DNA from: Limnanthes douglasii subsp. nivea
Lineage: Eukaryota > Streptophyta > Magnoliopsida > Brassicales > Limnanthaceae
Reading direction: 5' to 3'
DNA: 64,000 bases
Assembly (NCBI GenBank): GCA_036936605.1
Contig: JAUPFV010000004.1
Span: 287,226,009-287,290,008, forward strand
This document shows, piece after piece, positions 43,836 through 54,600 of the stretch (its first letter is position 1; every line of letters begins with the position of its first letter). The notes below the pieces were generated by a model, which was not told where the DNA came from, made no database searches, and saw only the letters and a list, made by a program, of their open reading frames with translations. The position numbers and the translations under genes are program-made.

Positions 43836-46794
43836 ATGTTCACGGCTAGGAACGCTCTGGTCAAAGGCGGGTGGCTCAACCTATCTGAACTAGAAAAAGC
43901 ACAGAAAGTCAAAAGAGAAAGGTATATAGCAGCAGGCTTGCCCACTTCACCCATCGATGGATCAACGCCCTTAGTTACAGAGTCTGACCAAGGTTCTTCC
44001 TCCTCAAAGGGTGTCAAACCGAAGAGGTTATTTCAAACTAATCTCTCCCCCATTATCTCTGATTCTTCGGTTCAAGAGTCGGAACCCATAGTTGAGTCAG
44101 GTTTAACAGTCACCAGCCTTAAAAAAACCTTCCCCATTCTTAGCCATGGGGTCAGACGTTGAAACTTCTCCTCACAAGCTGATTGATCGAAGAAAAGGCC
44201 GGCTGGTCAAAGGGCAGGCTTCTAAGAGTAATCCTTCAAAATCGGGGGCCAAGAACAGTAGTACAGGGTCAGAAGTACCCACTAAAGCATCCAAGGACCA
44301 GCTGCCAGGTCCGGAGGCCACTGGTTCAAGTCTCCAAAGGGAGACACCTATATCTGAACCCCAACCGGAGGCTAGGATTCAAGAGAGTACTGAAGCACAT
44401 CAGTCCGGAAGTCCGGCTGATCCAACTCCAAACCTCCCCCTCACAACAACAATTGAAAATCCTTCCTCAATCATGGAGGAAGTAATGGAGGACTCCATCG
44501 AAGAGGCTTCATTCGAGTCTGAACCATCCGGACAGACTAGCAGTGTTGTTGCTGCTAAGAAAGATAAAGGCAGAGAAAAACTATGTCTAAAGCATCCAGA
44601 TCTGTCGGAGAGCCTTGAAGGAAAAGTTGGACCCTGTTTCCACAAGGTCAGTGTTAAATACCTTCTCGCTTTGGAGAAAATTAATTATGCATTCATTCAT
44701 ACAGCTGAGTTGGGTCGGATGCAGACGAAATGGGGAATTCCGGAGAATGTGAAGATAAGAATCCCAATAAACCCTGAAACCCCCATGGATTGTAAATTGA
44801 GTGAGGTAGTCATCTTCACCGAACTTTTTAACTGGGGTTTAAGGTTCCCTTTAGACCCAGAGATAGTTAGGTATCTTCACCTCATCCAACTTTGTCCAAG
44901 CCAATTGAGCCCCAACGCCTGGTACACCCTTATGGCCTGCATTATGGCCTCCAGGCTCTCCGGGATTCCTCTACCTATGAAGGAATTTGCAGCTGTGGCC
45001 AGCCTCTGTAGAATCACATCATTCCCTTTTATCACTACAATATGCGTGATAACTACAAAGCAGTGGATGACCTGCTGGAGTCGGAGAGAAATTGGAAGAC
45101 TCGGTTCCTGTTTGTAAGTGGTGCTTGGGAGAACGGGAGAAAAATAAAATCCGGAGTCAACCCAAGCCTCCTCAAAAGCAGATGGCGAAGCGATCGTAAG
45201 AATCTCGCTCCTATTCTCATTTTTACTTCTGTTAAGTTTATATCTAAACTGACTGGTATCGTCCTTTCCCTTGACAGAGCTGCCCAAAGACTTCTCTGAT
45301 TACCTATCGTCCGGGCAGGCTACTTGTTCCAAGATCATTGCTTGGGCTGCTGCAAAGTGGGGAAACCGTTTCCACGATGCTTTTACAGGGGGCAACTTAG
45401 CAAGGTCTCACCTCTGGAACACTACTGGCCGGAGGGACTTAACCTGGGAAGAGCTCACCACTCAACCCCCTCCGGATGTAGTGCTCAAGAGGACACACGA
45501 GCCGGATGGGACACTTTACTTGCCAGGCCGGGCCAAGGCCCCGAGTAAGATGAAAGGAAAAAAGAAAAAGGGCAAGAAAGTGGTAGGTGGAGCGGACCCT
45601 GCTGAGGTGGAGGAAACTGTTTTAACAAATCCGGAGGGGCCAACCACAAGCCAGATTGATGCTGCTTTCTTGGAAGTGGTAGAGCAGGAGAGTGTTAGGC
45701 AAGAAGTTCATTCCCCAAAACTGCCAAAGGCTTCCAAAAGAGACCGTAAACGGGGAGCTGAAAGCAAGGACAGGGAGGCCAAGAAGAAAAAGACCTCCAG
45801 AGGAGATGAACTTTGTCTCCGGCTTCGGGAACCTCTCCCCCCTGTTGATCCCAATGACCCAACACAAGCAGAGGAGATCCCCGGTGATTTTCAAACAGAT
45901 GAGGTCGGAGGAGGAGACCTTAGTATTGATGGGGTTGACATCATCGGTCTTGCTAGGCTTGGTGACTACTTTTCCAACCTCCCCAGAGATGATTTTGTTG
46001 GGCCTTACCTCCCTCCGAGCACATCGAACACCGTCATTTTTAACGGTAAGACTTTTACTGTTTCAAGTGAAAGGGATATTATAGCTTACTCCGTACTAAG
46101 TAGTGTTCAGTCGGTGCTTGCGTTGGAGAAGCAAGTTCAGAGTCGGGCAGATACTATCAAAGATCTCAAGTCTGACAAAGAAAGACTGTCCGACGATCTT
46201 AATACAGCCACCCAACATGCTGACATTCTAAAGGGGGAAAACGAAGAGCTGAAGAAGAGTCAAGAGGGACGGACTACAAAAGTTGCCACTCTAGAAGACA
46301 CTGTCAAGGAGCTCCGGGAGAAGTTATCCGGATTAGAGAAAGATCTCACCTCTTCAAAGGAGGAGACCAAGGCCAAGGACCAAGTTATCAACAACTTGAC
46401 AAGTGACAAGATTGCGCTTGAGAACACAGTTTCCAAAGCTGCAGAGGAGAAAGCTGATCTGCTAAGGGAGCAGGAGGCCAAAATCCAGGCCAAGATCAAT
46501 GCTTATACCAACAATGTGATTGATACTCAAGATAAAATGTATGCCAAGGTGAGGTCGGACATGGTCCTGATCTTCCATGAGAAGTTCCCGAAGAGAAGCC
46601 TGGGAGATTTGTGGCTTCATGTAGAGTACGAAGACCTTCCTCATCATACCATGTCTGATGCTGATAAGCATAACTATTCCAGTGGCTTGGATGACACCAC
46701 TGATGAAGAAGAAGAGGCTGGGGAGAGTCCGGATAACGATCCAAAGAAGAAGAAGCCAAGTGAGGCTGAGCCATCTACAAAAGCTCAGTCTTAA
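43836..46794 (+). CDS. E2 antisense gene: gypsy-type 'Transposase_28'-like protein with coiled coil
   Basis: This unit is coded opposite to gag-pol. It starts MFTARNALVKGGWLNLSELE, followed by a low-complexity Ser/Pro/Glu-rich linker to about 44590. A conserved domain (44600-45180) reads FHKVSVKYLLALEKINYAF, MQTKWGIPENVKIRIP, GLRFPLDPEIVRYLHL, CPSQLSPNAWYTLMAC, then DNYKAVDDLLESERNW. FPLxP...SQLxPNxW fits the family annotated as putative gypsy-type transposon protein (Pfam Transposase_28, from memory). The second part (from 45278) has a Lys-rich stretch, a long heptad coiled coil (about 46100-46500) and an acidic tail. Joining the parts needs one base shift in an A7 run (about 44128), one near 45030, and removal of an intron at 45196-45277. 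Its role is unknown; the same unit persists in E3, E4 and E5. Confidence 0.8.
45196..45277 (+). other. Probable 82-nt spliceosomal intron in E2 antisense gene
   Basis: It starts GTAAGAATCTCGC and ends CCTTTCCCTTGACAG, with a T-rich interior, so both splice sites match the plant consensus. The frame before it (SRWRSD) and the frame after it (LPKDFSDYLSSGQ) differ by exactly the shift that removing 82 nt corrects; without removal the upstream frame ends at 45299. This is inference from sequence only. Confidence 0.7.
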
Positions 46795-47298
46795 AGTATC
46801 GATTATCTTTTTAATTTTCTTGTGATTAAACCAAAGTCCTTGGATGGCCAAGGCATTCTTTTTGTTAATGTTTCCGGTATCTGACCGGACATATCCTTTG
46901 CTTTGTTTTGACAACTCAAAAGTTCTTGGAAGGCCAAGGCACTTAAGTTATTTTAATGAATATCCCTGTTTTTCACAACTTTCACATCCTTTCATAGTTT
47001 GTTTTAATTTTGGTAGCTAGAATTTAAATAGCTCTTAGTTATTTCATAAATAGTCCAAAGTGAGAGTGTTTAAATTCTCTGATGACAAATGTTTAAGTGG
47101 TCATCGTTCTTTTATCTCAATCTGGATGGTATGACAAAAAGCAAAGTAAGAACACTTCGAATATTTTTTTAAAAGGCAACAAATTTCATTAAAAAGCTCG
47201 GACACCTCATTAAAACCTCCCCGTGCCACCAGGGTAGGAAAGAGTATGCCCCCAAATATTTACATGGATTCTTAAACAAGTAAATATTTACATCACTT
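46795..47298. other. E2 spacer between antisense ORF end and integrase end
   Basis: The two convergent coding units end here. It holds two diverged copies of an AAGTTCTTGGAAGGCCAAGGCA-like motif (about 46835 and 46920), in the position where E3 and E5 have their tandem arrays. Near 47163-47270 the text matches the E3 sequence after integrase, so this is element sequence and not an insertion. Confidence 0.6.
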
Positions 47299-50200
47299 TT
47301 ACTCCAAGTACATTTGAAGATACTCAATATTCCAAGGATGACTTAAAACCCTTCCATCATTGTCTTCTAACCAATATGTTCCACGTTTAAGCCTTTCAAC
47401 AACCATATAAGGTCCTTCCCAAGTTGGGGCTAGTTTACCGAGTAGCTTCTCTTTAGTGTGTAAGAAGACTTTTCTCAATACCTTGTCCCCCGGCTGGAAA
47501 TCTCTTCTTTTAACTCTAGAAGCGAATCTGCTTCTCATCAAACCCTGATAGTGTGCAGTTCTAAGGTGAGTCTTAACTCTTTTTTCTTCTATTAGATCAA
47601 GCTGGCCTCTGATTGCCACATCATTATTTTGTTCGGAGAAATTGTGAACTCGAAAAGAAGGGAGAGTAGCCTCTATGGGAGTTATAGCATCCATCCCATA
47701 GACCAATGCAAAAGGTGACTCTTGTGTTGCAGCCGCAGGAGTAGTCCGGTAGGCCCACAAAACCTCTTGCAAGTAGCTAGGCCACTTCCCAGCAGCCCCT
47801 TCCAAAATTTTCTTTAAACCGGACAGTATAGTTCTGTTAGCCACTTCAACCTGTCCGTTTGCTTGTGGGTGGAAAGGTGAAGAGAAACAATGTTGAATTC
47901 CCCTTGAAGCACAAAACTTTCCATTTCCCTATTGTCAAACTGTGGCTCATTGTCTGTCGTTATCTTTTGTGGAACACTAAATCTGCAACATATGTTGGAT
48001 AAAATGAATTTTATGACAGCTTTGGATGTAGTTCCTGCCAAGGGGGCTGCTTCAATCCACTTCAAAAAGTAATCTATAGCAACAATTATAGTTTTTCGTC
48101 CTCCGGACGCCATAGGGAGAGGGCCTACTAAATCCAACCCCCATCGAGCAAAAGGTATAGGCTCAGAAATTGACTCTAAAGGGATGGCTGGGACATGAAT
48201 TTCATTGCTATATCTCTGGCATGGATCACACATTCTCACCAGTTCCTTAGCATCTTGCATTATAGATGGCCAATAATAGCCGGCCAGTAAAACCCTCCTT
48301 GTTAGAGCCCTGAATCCACAGTGAGCTGATCCCTCCCCATCATGAAATTCGGAGAGGACTATTTGAGATTCATTATCCCCCAAACATCGCAAAAGAGGTT
48401 TGCTGTAAGAATTCTTATACAGAACATCTCTTAGTATGATAAAACCACGAGTTTTGTGCTTCACCTTTCTTGCTAATGCTTTATCCGGAGGCAGGATGCC
48501 GTCGGAGGGATACTGTATGAGAGGAAATATCCAATCTTGGGGTTGTTTCACCTGTACATCGAAAACTTCTTCCTCTTTACCTATGCTGAGTTGAATAGAA
48601 GGGCTCTCCAGTACATGGATCCATGGATATGACTCTGTGTAAGCTATAGTTGCCAATGAATCTGCTAATTCATTCTCTGCCCGGGGTATATGTTGATAAA
48701 CAAAGCGTTTGAATTTAAGTGCCTCACTTTTAAGAAGAAGCAAGTACTTCACTAGTTTCTCTTTTTTTGCCTCAGATTGACCTTGTGCATGATGGATAAG
48801 TAGTTGAGAATTACTCATCAGCTTGACCCTTTTGGCTCCACATATATGAGCTAACTTTAAACCAGCTATAGCTGCTTCGTATTCGGAATCATTGTTAGAA
48901 GCCCTGAAAGCAAAACATATAGCCTGGTACATTGTGTCACCATATGGAGAAGTTAAACACACTCCTGCACCACATCCCATAGTACTGGATCCACCATCTG
49001 TCCGGATGAGCCAGGCCTTTTTATCTTTCATCTCAGTGGTCTATTCTGAATCCCTATCAGAGTGGAATTCAACTAAAAAATCAGCTACAGCTTGGGCTTT
49101 GACTGCTGTTCGAGGAGCAAAATCAATATCAAAGTCCCCCAATTCCACTGACCATTTAGTCATTCTACTTGAAGTGTCTGCTTTTTGGAGAACATTCTTC
49201 AAGGGGAAAGATGTTCAGACGATAATCGGATGAGATTGAAAGTAAGGCCTCATCTTTCTGGCGGCAATTACCAAGGCTAACGCTAACTTTTCAAGTTTCA
49301 AATAACGATTTTCTGCATCTAACAAGCTCTTGCTGATGTAGTACACCACATGGGGGTAATTATCTACCTCTCTTACTAATACAGCACTGATGGCACAACT
49401 TGAAACTGCCAAGTATACGAAGAGTGTTTCTCCATCGACAGGTTTAAATAAAGTCTTAGGAGAGGACAGATGTTTCTTGATTTCATTGAAGGCTTCATTG
49501 CACTGTAGAGTCCAGTCAAATCCCTTTGCACCTTTTAGAGTTTGGAAAAACGGGGCACATCTGGCCGAAGATCTCGAGATGAATTGATTTAAAGTAGCCA
49601 ACCTCCCCGTTAACTGTTGTACTTATTTAATGTTCCGAGGAGGTTCCATTTGGAACAGAGCGTTAAGCTGGTCCGGATCGGGCTGTATCCCTTGCTCACT
49701 TATTATGTACCCCAAAAACTTCCCGGATTGCACTCCGAACACACATTTCTCTAGATTAAGCTTTAAATTCACATTTACCAAGTTGACAAAAGTTTCTTGG
49801 AGGTCTGCCAAGTGTAGCTGCTCATCCACACTTTTCACCATCATGTCGTCAATGTATACTTCCATGTTTCTTCCAATTTGTTCCGCAAAGGCTTTGTTCA
49901 CCAATATTTGATAGGTAGCCCCAGCATTTTTCAACCCAAATGGCATTACCTTGTAGCAATGAAGACCCCTGTCAGTGACAAATGTGGTATGCTCCTGATC
50001 CTTCGGATCTACTTGGATCTGATTGTACCCGGAGAAAGCATCCATAAAGGATAGCAACTTATTCCAGAGGTAGAGTCCACTAGCTGGTCAATTTCGGGGA
50101 ACTGGATACAAATCTTTCAGGCAAGCTCTATTGAGATCTGTGAAGTCAATGCACATACGCCAGTTCCCATTTTTCTTTTTCACCAAAACCGGATTGGCAG

Positions 50201-50585
50201 TCCATAAAGGATATTGGGACTCCTTGATATGCCCCATCTTTGTGAGCCTGTCAACCTCTTGCACAATAACATCAGCCTTTTCTTTGAAAAAAGCCCTTCT
50301 CTTTTGTACCACTGGTGCTACATCTCTTCGGACAGATAGGTGATGTGATATAACATCAGCTGGAACTCCAGTAACATCAGCATTGCACCAAGAAAAAACA
50401 TGCTGATGGTTTTTCAAGAACTTTAACATCTTATTTTTCAGGTCGGGTGGCATTTTAGACCTTATCTTGACACTTTTCCCTTCTTCTAAAGAATGTGTTT
50501 CAACTTCTTCAACTGGTATCAATACTCCAGGGGTCTCTCTGGGGTCATCAATTTCATCCTCACCCTCAGAAAGGCCCTCAAACTG
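47299..50585 (-). pseudogene. pol: E2 pol: RT, two RNase H domains, integrase (interrupted)
   Basis: RT runs from about 50522 to 49620, with the catalytic YIDDM at about 49845-49856. The gypsy RNase H (49215-49601) lacks its first catalytic Asp (FVYLAVSS). The archaeal-type RNase H (about 48600-49031) has RTDGGSS and SEYEAAI, but the third site reads MSNSQ where SDS is usual. Integrase shows a zinc finger (FHDGEGSAHCG, CDPCQRYS), GLDLVGP and TTDNEPQF in the core, and ends at 47299 (PWNIEYLQMYLE) with no chromodomain. Lesions include a one-base deletion near 50075, in-frame stops near 49623, 49215 and 49043, and a frameshift near 47850. The two RNase H domains define the Tat lineage. Confidence 0.9.
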
Positions 50586-50588
50586 CTA
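50586..50588 (-). other. In-frame UAG at protease/RT junction (E2)
   Basis: On the minus strand the codons are AAC-GAG-CAA-UAG-CAG-UUU-GAG-GGC. The UAG lies in the RT frame. CAA-UAG-CAG-UUU is close to the tobamovirus read-through context CAA-UAG-CAR-YYA, differing at the last base. E1 has the same UAG-CAG-UUU-GAG. Confidence 0.8.
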
Positions 50589-50605
50589 TTGCTCGTTGAT
50601 ACGAA

Positions 50606-52945
50606 CTAGCCCCAACGTCCGGGGGGGGGGGGGGGGGGGGGGGGCAGGGCTGTAGCATAACATTCTCTTGCAACCTTCTGACTGCTTCGGACAACTCCCA
50701 CTTGTCCTTGAACAACATATTTCAAACATTGGTGGACTGTTGAAGCCACCGCATGCATCCTAGAGAGCCAAGACCTCCCTAAAATAACATTATAGCAAGT
50801 GGGATAATCTACCACAATAAAAAGTATCTTGACCATCTTCTTGAAAGGGCCCTTGCCCAACAAAACTTCCTCTTCGAACTCCCCGATCACATCTGCTGAG
50901 CTCCCAGTGAAGCCCACAATTGATCTGTCCGAATGCTGAATTACGGCTGGATTTTTCATATTTTTGTAAGTAGTTAAGAAGAGGATATTGGCTGAGCTTC
51001 CAGTATCCACCAAAATTCGTCTTATGGCATTGCCCCCAATGGATGCTCCTATGACAACAGCATCTTCATGAGGACCGGCTATATCCCTTAAGTCATCTTT
51101 ATCGAAGACAGTGAAGGGGAACGGAATTTGCGACTGATAGGAGGTCATGCCTCCTTCTAGCTGGGTAGCTAAAGTATGAACATGCCTCTTCCTTGAAGAA
51201 GCAGTAGGAGCTGTCATTGTATCCCCTCCGAAAATTGTGAGTGACTCAAAAAATTCAATAAGCGCGGAGACTGTTTTACAACGTTCCTCAATGGTACCCA
51301 CTTTGTTTCTAGTCGGATCAGGATCCAAGTATTCTGATTCTACATCAAATCTTTCGACTATCACCATAGCTCCCTCCGGAGCAGCATTGCTTGGACCAAT
51401 CCGGCGAGTATTATCGGGCCTAGTACCTCCTCTTCTTTTGACATATGCCCCCATCTTTCCTCTTTCAATCAAGTTTTAAACTTCTTGTTTCAAGGCTATA
51501 CAATCATCGGTGGTATGGCCAGTATCATTATGGTACTGGCAGAAAGAGTTGTTACGATGCTCTTTAGGAGATTGTAATGCAGCCGATCTTCTATAGTGTA
51601 CTTCCTCCTTTGTTTTATCATAAATGGTGGCCACACTTTTTTTCAATTCTGCAAACCACTCCGGTTGAACCCAAGGTCCTCTCTTATTTCTGGATTGTTG
51701 ACTCTGAGCAGGTGCAGCTGGCTGAGATTGAGCTTTAGCCCGGCTAGGCCCCTGTCCGGTCTCTTTTGCCTTGTTCCCGGATTGATTTTGATTGGGATTT
51801 GGTGCAACCGGGGCAGACCTCACCTGCCTATGCACCCTAGTTTTCTTTGTTTCATCAACATTGATCTGCTTTCCGACCTGATTCAGTAAACCTCCCCAAG
51901 TCATGGCCTTCTTTCTAGTCACTGAATCAGCCAAATTCCCAGGGTTTAAGCCCTGTCTTAAGGATGCTATTGCTACTTGCTCGAAACAATCAGCCAACCC
52001 ATTTTTGGTGTTTACAAAACGGCTTATGTATTCTTTCAATGACTCGTTTGGTTCTTGGGCACAATGGATTATTGTGTCCCCATTACCTTTTAACTCTTTA
52101 CTCCCAACAAACTGCCTTCGAAAGGCCACCCAAAAGGTATCAAAATTCTTGATGCAACCCTGAGGTAGGCTGTTATACCACTTCAGAGCACTCCCCGAAA
52201 AGTATTGGGAGAATGCTCTGCAGAGTATCTTGTCATCATCATCAAAGTTCATCATGAAGTTTTTAAATTGTTCCAAATGGTTGTCCGGATCAGTACTGCC
52301 ATCGTACTTCTCCATTTCAGTGCTATCGAACCTCTTAGGGAGGTTTCCAGACAGAATTTTGGAAGACAATGGAGATTGTCTCCAATTCCGGCCACGACTA
52401 AACACAGTATCCTCATTGGGAGTTGCAAAGATACCTGGTTCATCGTGGAAAGCAAAAGGATCCATCAGCATCCGGTCTACATGTCTCCGGCTGTGAGATG
52501 ACCCTTTACCAATATTCTTCTTCAATTTCCCATGTCTATCCCTTTTCCTTCAATATGTTTTGACCAACTTTTGCTTCTTCTTGGTCCGGCCCTCGTCGCT
52601 GCTAGAGGACAAGGACTTTTCAACTCCTTCTTCATCCGAAGAGCTACCAGAGGATTCTGATTTTGAGTCAGAACTCTCCACTGGTTTAGACCGATGAGAT
52701 TTTTTGGAGCTAGCATGAGTCTTTTTGGAACTTACATGAGTCTTTGAAGGCTCATGTTCTCTAGGGTTATCGGTATGATGAGCCACTGATGCTTTTGACT
52801 TATCCTTCATGCCTATCTTAGCCTTTTCTGCCCTCAGAGCTTCTATCTCACCCTTTAGCCTGTCACGCTCTTCAATGGTATATTCATCATTTTCACCCAC
52901 CACTTCAAGCAAAGCCGGTGGTACTTCCGGGGCGTCCGGATTCAT
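50606..52945 (-). pseudogene. gag: E2 gag-protease, interrupted
   Basis: Start taken at MNPDAPEVPPALLEVV (52945) by comparison with E1; a longer in-frame start exists at 52990. An N-terminal charged helix and Ser-rich region are followed by the capsid domain (51900-52400; KWYNSLPQGCI, FRRQFVGSKELKG, SLKEYISRFVN). A zinc-binding motif CQYHNDTGHTTDDC (C-x2-H-x4-H-x4-C) lies near 51510. Protease follows with DTGSSANILFL near 51000. Two in-frame stops interrupt it: UGA at 52550, where E1 has UCA, and UAA at 51476, where E1 has CAA. A C24 tract near the end of protease (G24 on the plus strand, 50621-50644) breaks the frame. Confidence 0.88.
50621..50644 (+). repeat. G24 homopolymer
   Basis: Twenty-four consecutive G residues lie in the protease-coding region, where E1 has a mixed sequence of about nine bases (GAGGAGCCATGG area). 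It changes the reading frame of E2 and codes a run of prolines on the element strand. Confidence 0.95.
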
Positions 52946-52995
52946 TCGGACTGATCTTTCCTGTTGGTTTCGAATGCTTGATTCAGGCACCTTTC

Positions 52996-53014
52996 TCTCC
53001 CACTGTTGTCGCCA
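52996..53014 (-). other. E2 primer binding site
   Basis: The minus strand reads TGGCGACAACAGTGGGAG three bases inside the 5' LTR. It differs from the E1 site by one base. Confidence 0.75.
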
Positions 53015-53017
53015 TTT

Positions 53018-53417
53018 TGGTGCGGTTAATTTTTGTCTGAGGGTAAGATTGTAACTTATGTTTTGAGTTTTTTGGAAGTATGTAAGTATTTAATTTCTAA
53101 GTAGAGAGTAGAGGGAGAATTAAGCAGCCTAGTTGTATTTAATTTTCATTACCCATATTTAATGCGGGTGGTTGGGTATTTATACCTTTGTATTTGGGAT
53201 TTATAGGCTTTCGGGTCATGTTCAATGGACCCGGGTCATGCTCAAGGACCCATGAGCTTTTAGCAAGCAGCTTAGTCAAGAAGTGTTTAGGTTTTTTAGT
53301 ACTTTAGTCATAATTCGAACAGTCCAGGGGGCTAGGTGTTCGAACTGCCCTGTCCGGTCTGGTGATCTTAGTCCGAACTGTCCCCGTCCTGAGAGGTAAC
53401 AATATACGGACTCATCA
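53018..53417 (-). repeat. E2 5' LTR (400 bp)
   Basis: Pairs with 42996-43393; TGATGAGTCC...CACCA on the element strand. The minus-strand TATA box TATAAATA is at 53177-53184. It carries a 2-bp insertion (CA) relative to the 3' LTR. Confidence 0.95.
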
Positions 53418-53422
53418 AGGTT

Positions 53423-53590
53423 CATTAAACCAAATTAAGACTATAAATAGTTTTTGAGATTGCATTTAATAAAGACAGACTTTCTCTCTTTATATAATAA
53501 CTAAAGCAGCTCAATTATCTTTCTACTTATTATCTTATATTTAATACATCTTTTATCATATTACTAAAAGACTATTCGAATCAAATTTAT
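53423..53590 (+). repeat. E4 LTR, right part (split by E2)
   Basis: Continues the LTR of 42840-42995 after removal of E2. It has a TATA box (CTATAAATAG, 53441-53450) and then a CTTTCTCTC leader, in plus-strand orientation like the E3 LTR. No PBS follows; instead integrase sequence begins, so the locus is rearranged. Confidence 0.55.
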
Positions 53591-53591
53591 C

Positions 53592-54240
53592 CTTATCAAT
53601 TACGACATATAATGACCCTCAACTTGAAAATAGGGTCATGGAAGCATTATATACTTCCCAAGGAATCCAATATTGTTTTTCATCATCATTTTATCCCCAA
53701 GCCAATGAGAAAATAGAAGTTGTTAACATAACCATCCTCGATGGATTGAATTTATTTTAGAAGGGACAACTAGAAAATGGACGAGTTATTTACAAGAAGT
53801 GTTGTGGGCTTATCATACTTCACCCCAAACAACGATACAAGAATCCCCATTTGCATTAGTTTATGGATGAATGCAGTAACACTGGTTGAGTCTAGTCTCC
53901 CGTCTTTCTGAACTGAAAATTACTCCGAAAAGGATAATGATATAGCCAACAGAGCTGAGTTAGATCTGACTGAAGAGAAGAGACCAAGGGCACATCTATG
54001 ATCTATTCATTATAAGACCCTAATGAGAATCAGGTATACGTCTTGGATTTGAAGAAGATAATTTAATGTGGGGGATATAGTTCTGAAGAAGGTGTTTCCA
54101 CACACTAAAGATAAAAGGCTATGGAAGTTAGTGCCAAATTGGGAAGGGCCATATTCTCTTAGTGAAAGAATTAATCTTGTGACTTATCGTTTGGTATATC
54201 AAAAAGGTAACTCTCTTCGGCATTCTTTTAAATTGGGTTG
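53592..54240 (+). pseudogene. pol: Integrase fragment of a Tat-like element
   Basis: Plus-strand pieces match the second half of E2 integrase. ITTYNDPQLENRVMEALY has the second catalytic Asp changed to Tyr, and SSFYPQANEKIEVVN contains the Glu region. TTPQTTIQESPFALVYG-type text near 53830, AELDLTEEKRPRAHL near 53960 and FNVGDIVLKKVFPHTKDKR near 54065 follow. The N-terminal half is absent and several frames are used. It stands directly next to the E4 LTR, which is not the normal order. Confidence 0.75.
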
Positions 54241-54600
54241 ATGGGTATTTTTGTAATTTAGTGGTAAAGTAATTAAGTGTTAAATAGATCATAAAGAGAT
54301 AATTGAGTTGTTGTATTTATTTCCAAGAGAGATAAAGTCTCGACCCTTCTAAATGATATTATTTTGAGCCTTTATAGACTAATTTTAGTTTAATGGGCCA
54401 AATAGGCCCATCAGGTCGGGTCATGGACATGGGTCAAACCTTTGGACCAATAGAGCAAATTTACTATTATCAATTGTACATCTTCTAATAAGTAAAGACA
54501 CAACAAATACTCAGCTGAGTCAAAAGGTAAAAGAGCAATGTATGTATAGCTATTATCTGAGGTCTAAATTGCCCCCTCGAAGAAATCCAACCCCTAGCAC
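54241..54600 (-). repeat. E5 3' LTR-like segment
   Basis: It resembles the E2 LTR in block order on the plus strand: GGTATTTTTGTAATTTAGTGG, AAGAGATAATTGAG, then GGGCC and GGGTCATGGACATGGGTCA, equivalent to CGGGTCATGTTCAATGGATC in E2. It stands left of the antisense ORF as in E2. Borders are estimates. Confidence 0.5.

Larger units (their letters stand above)
42996..53417 (-). mobile_element. E2: complete Tat/Retand-like Ty3-gypsy retrotransposon (10,422 bp)
   Basis: Both LTRs (42996-43393 and 53018-53417) are present and the element is flanked by a perfect 5-bp duplication AGGTT (42991-42995 and 53418-53422). On the minus strand the order is LTR, PBS, gag-protease, UAG, RT, gypsy RNase H, archaeal-type RNase H, integrase, a 0.5-kb spacer, a 3-kb unit coding on the opposite strand, PPT and LTR. 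By eye the LTRs differ by about 10 substitutions and a 2-bp gap over about 398 bp (about 2.5 percent). With the often used rate of 1.3e-8 per site per year this is roughly one million years. Gag-pol carries several stops and shifts, so it is not autonomous now. Confidence 0.95.

Noticed and set aside
44100..44162. Programmed frameshift at the A7 run in the E2 antisense ORF
   Set aside because: The needed shift is +1 and the reading frame does not place the A run as a standard slippery heptamer. A single-base indel in an A run is simpler.
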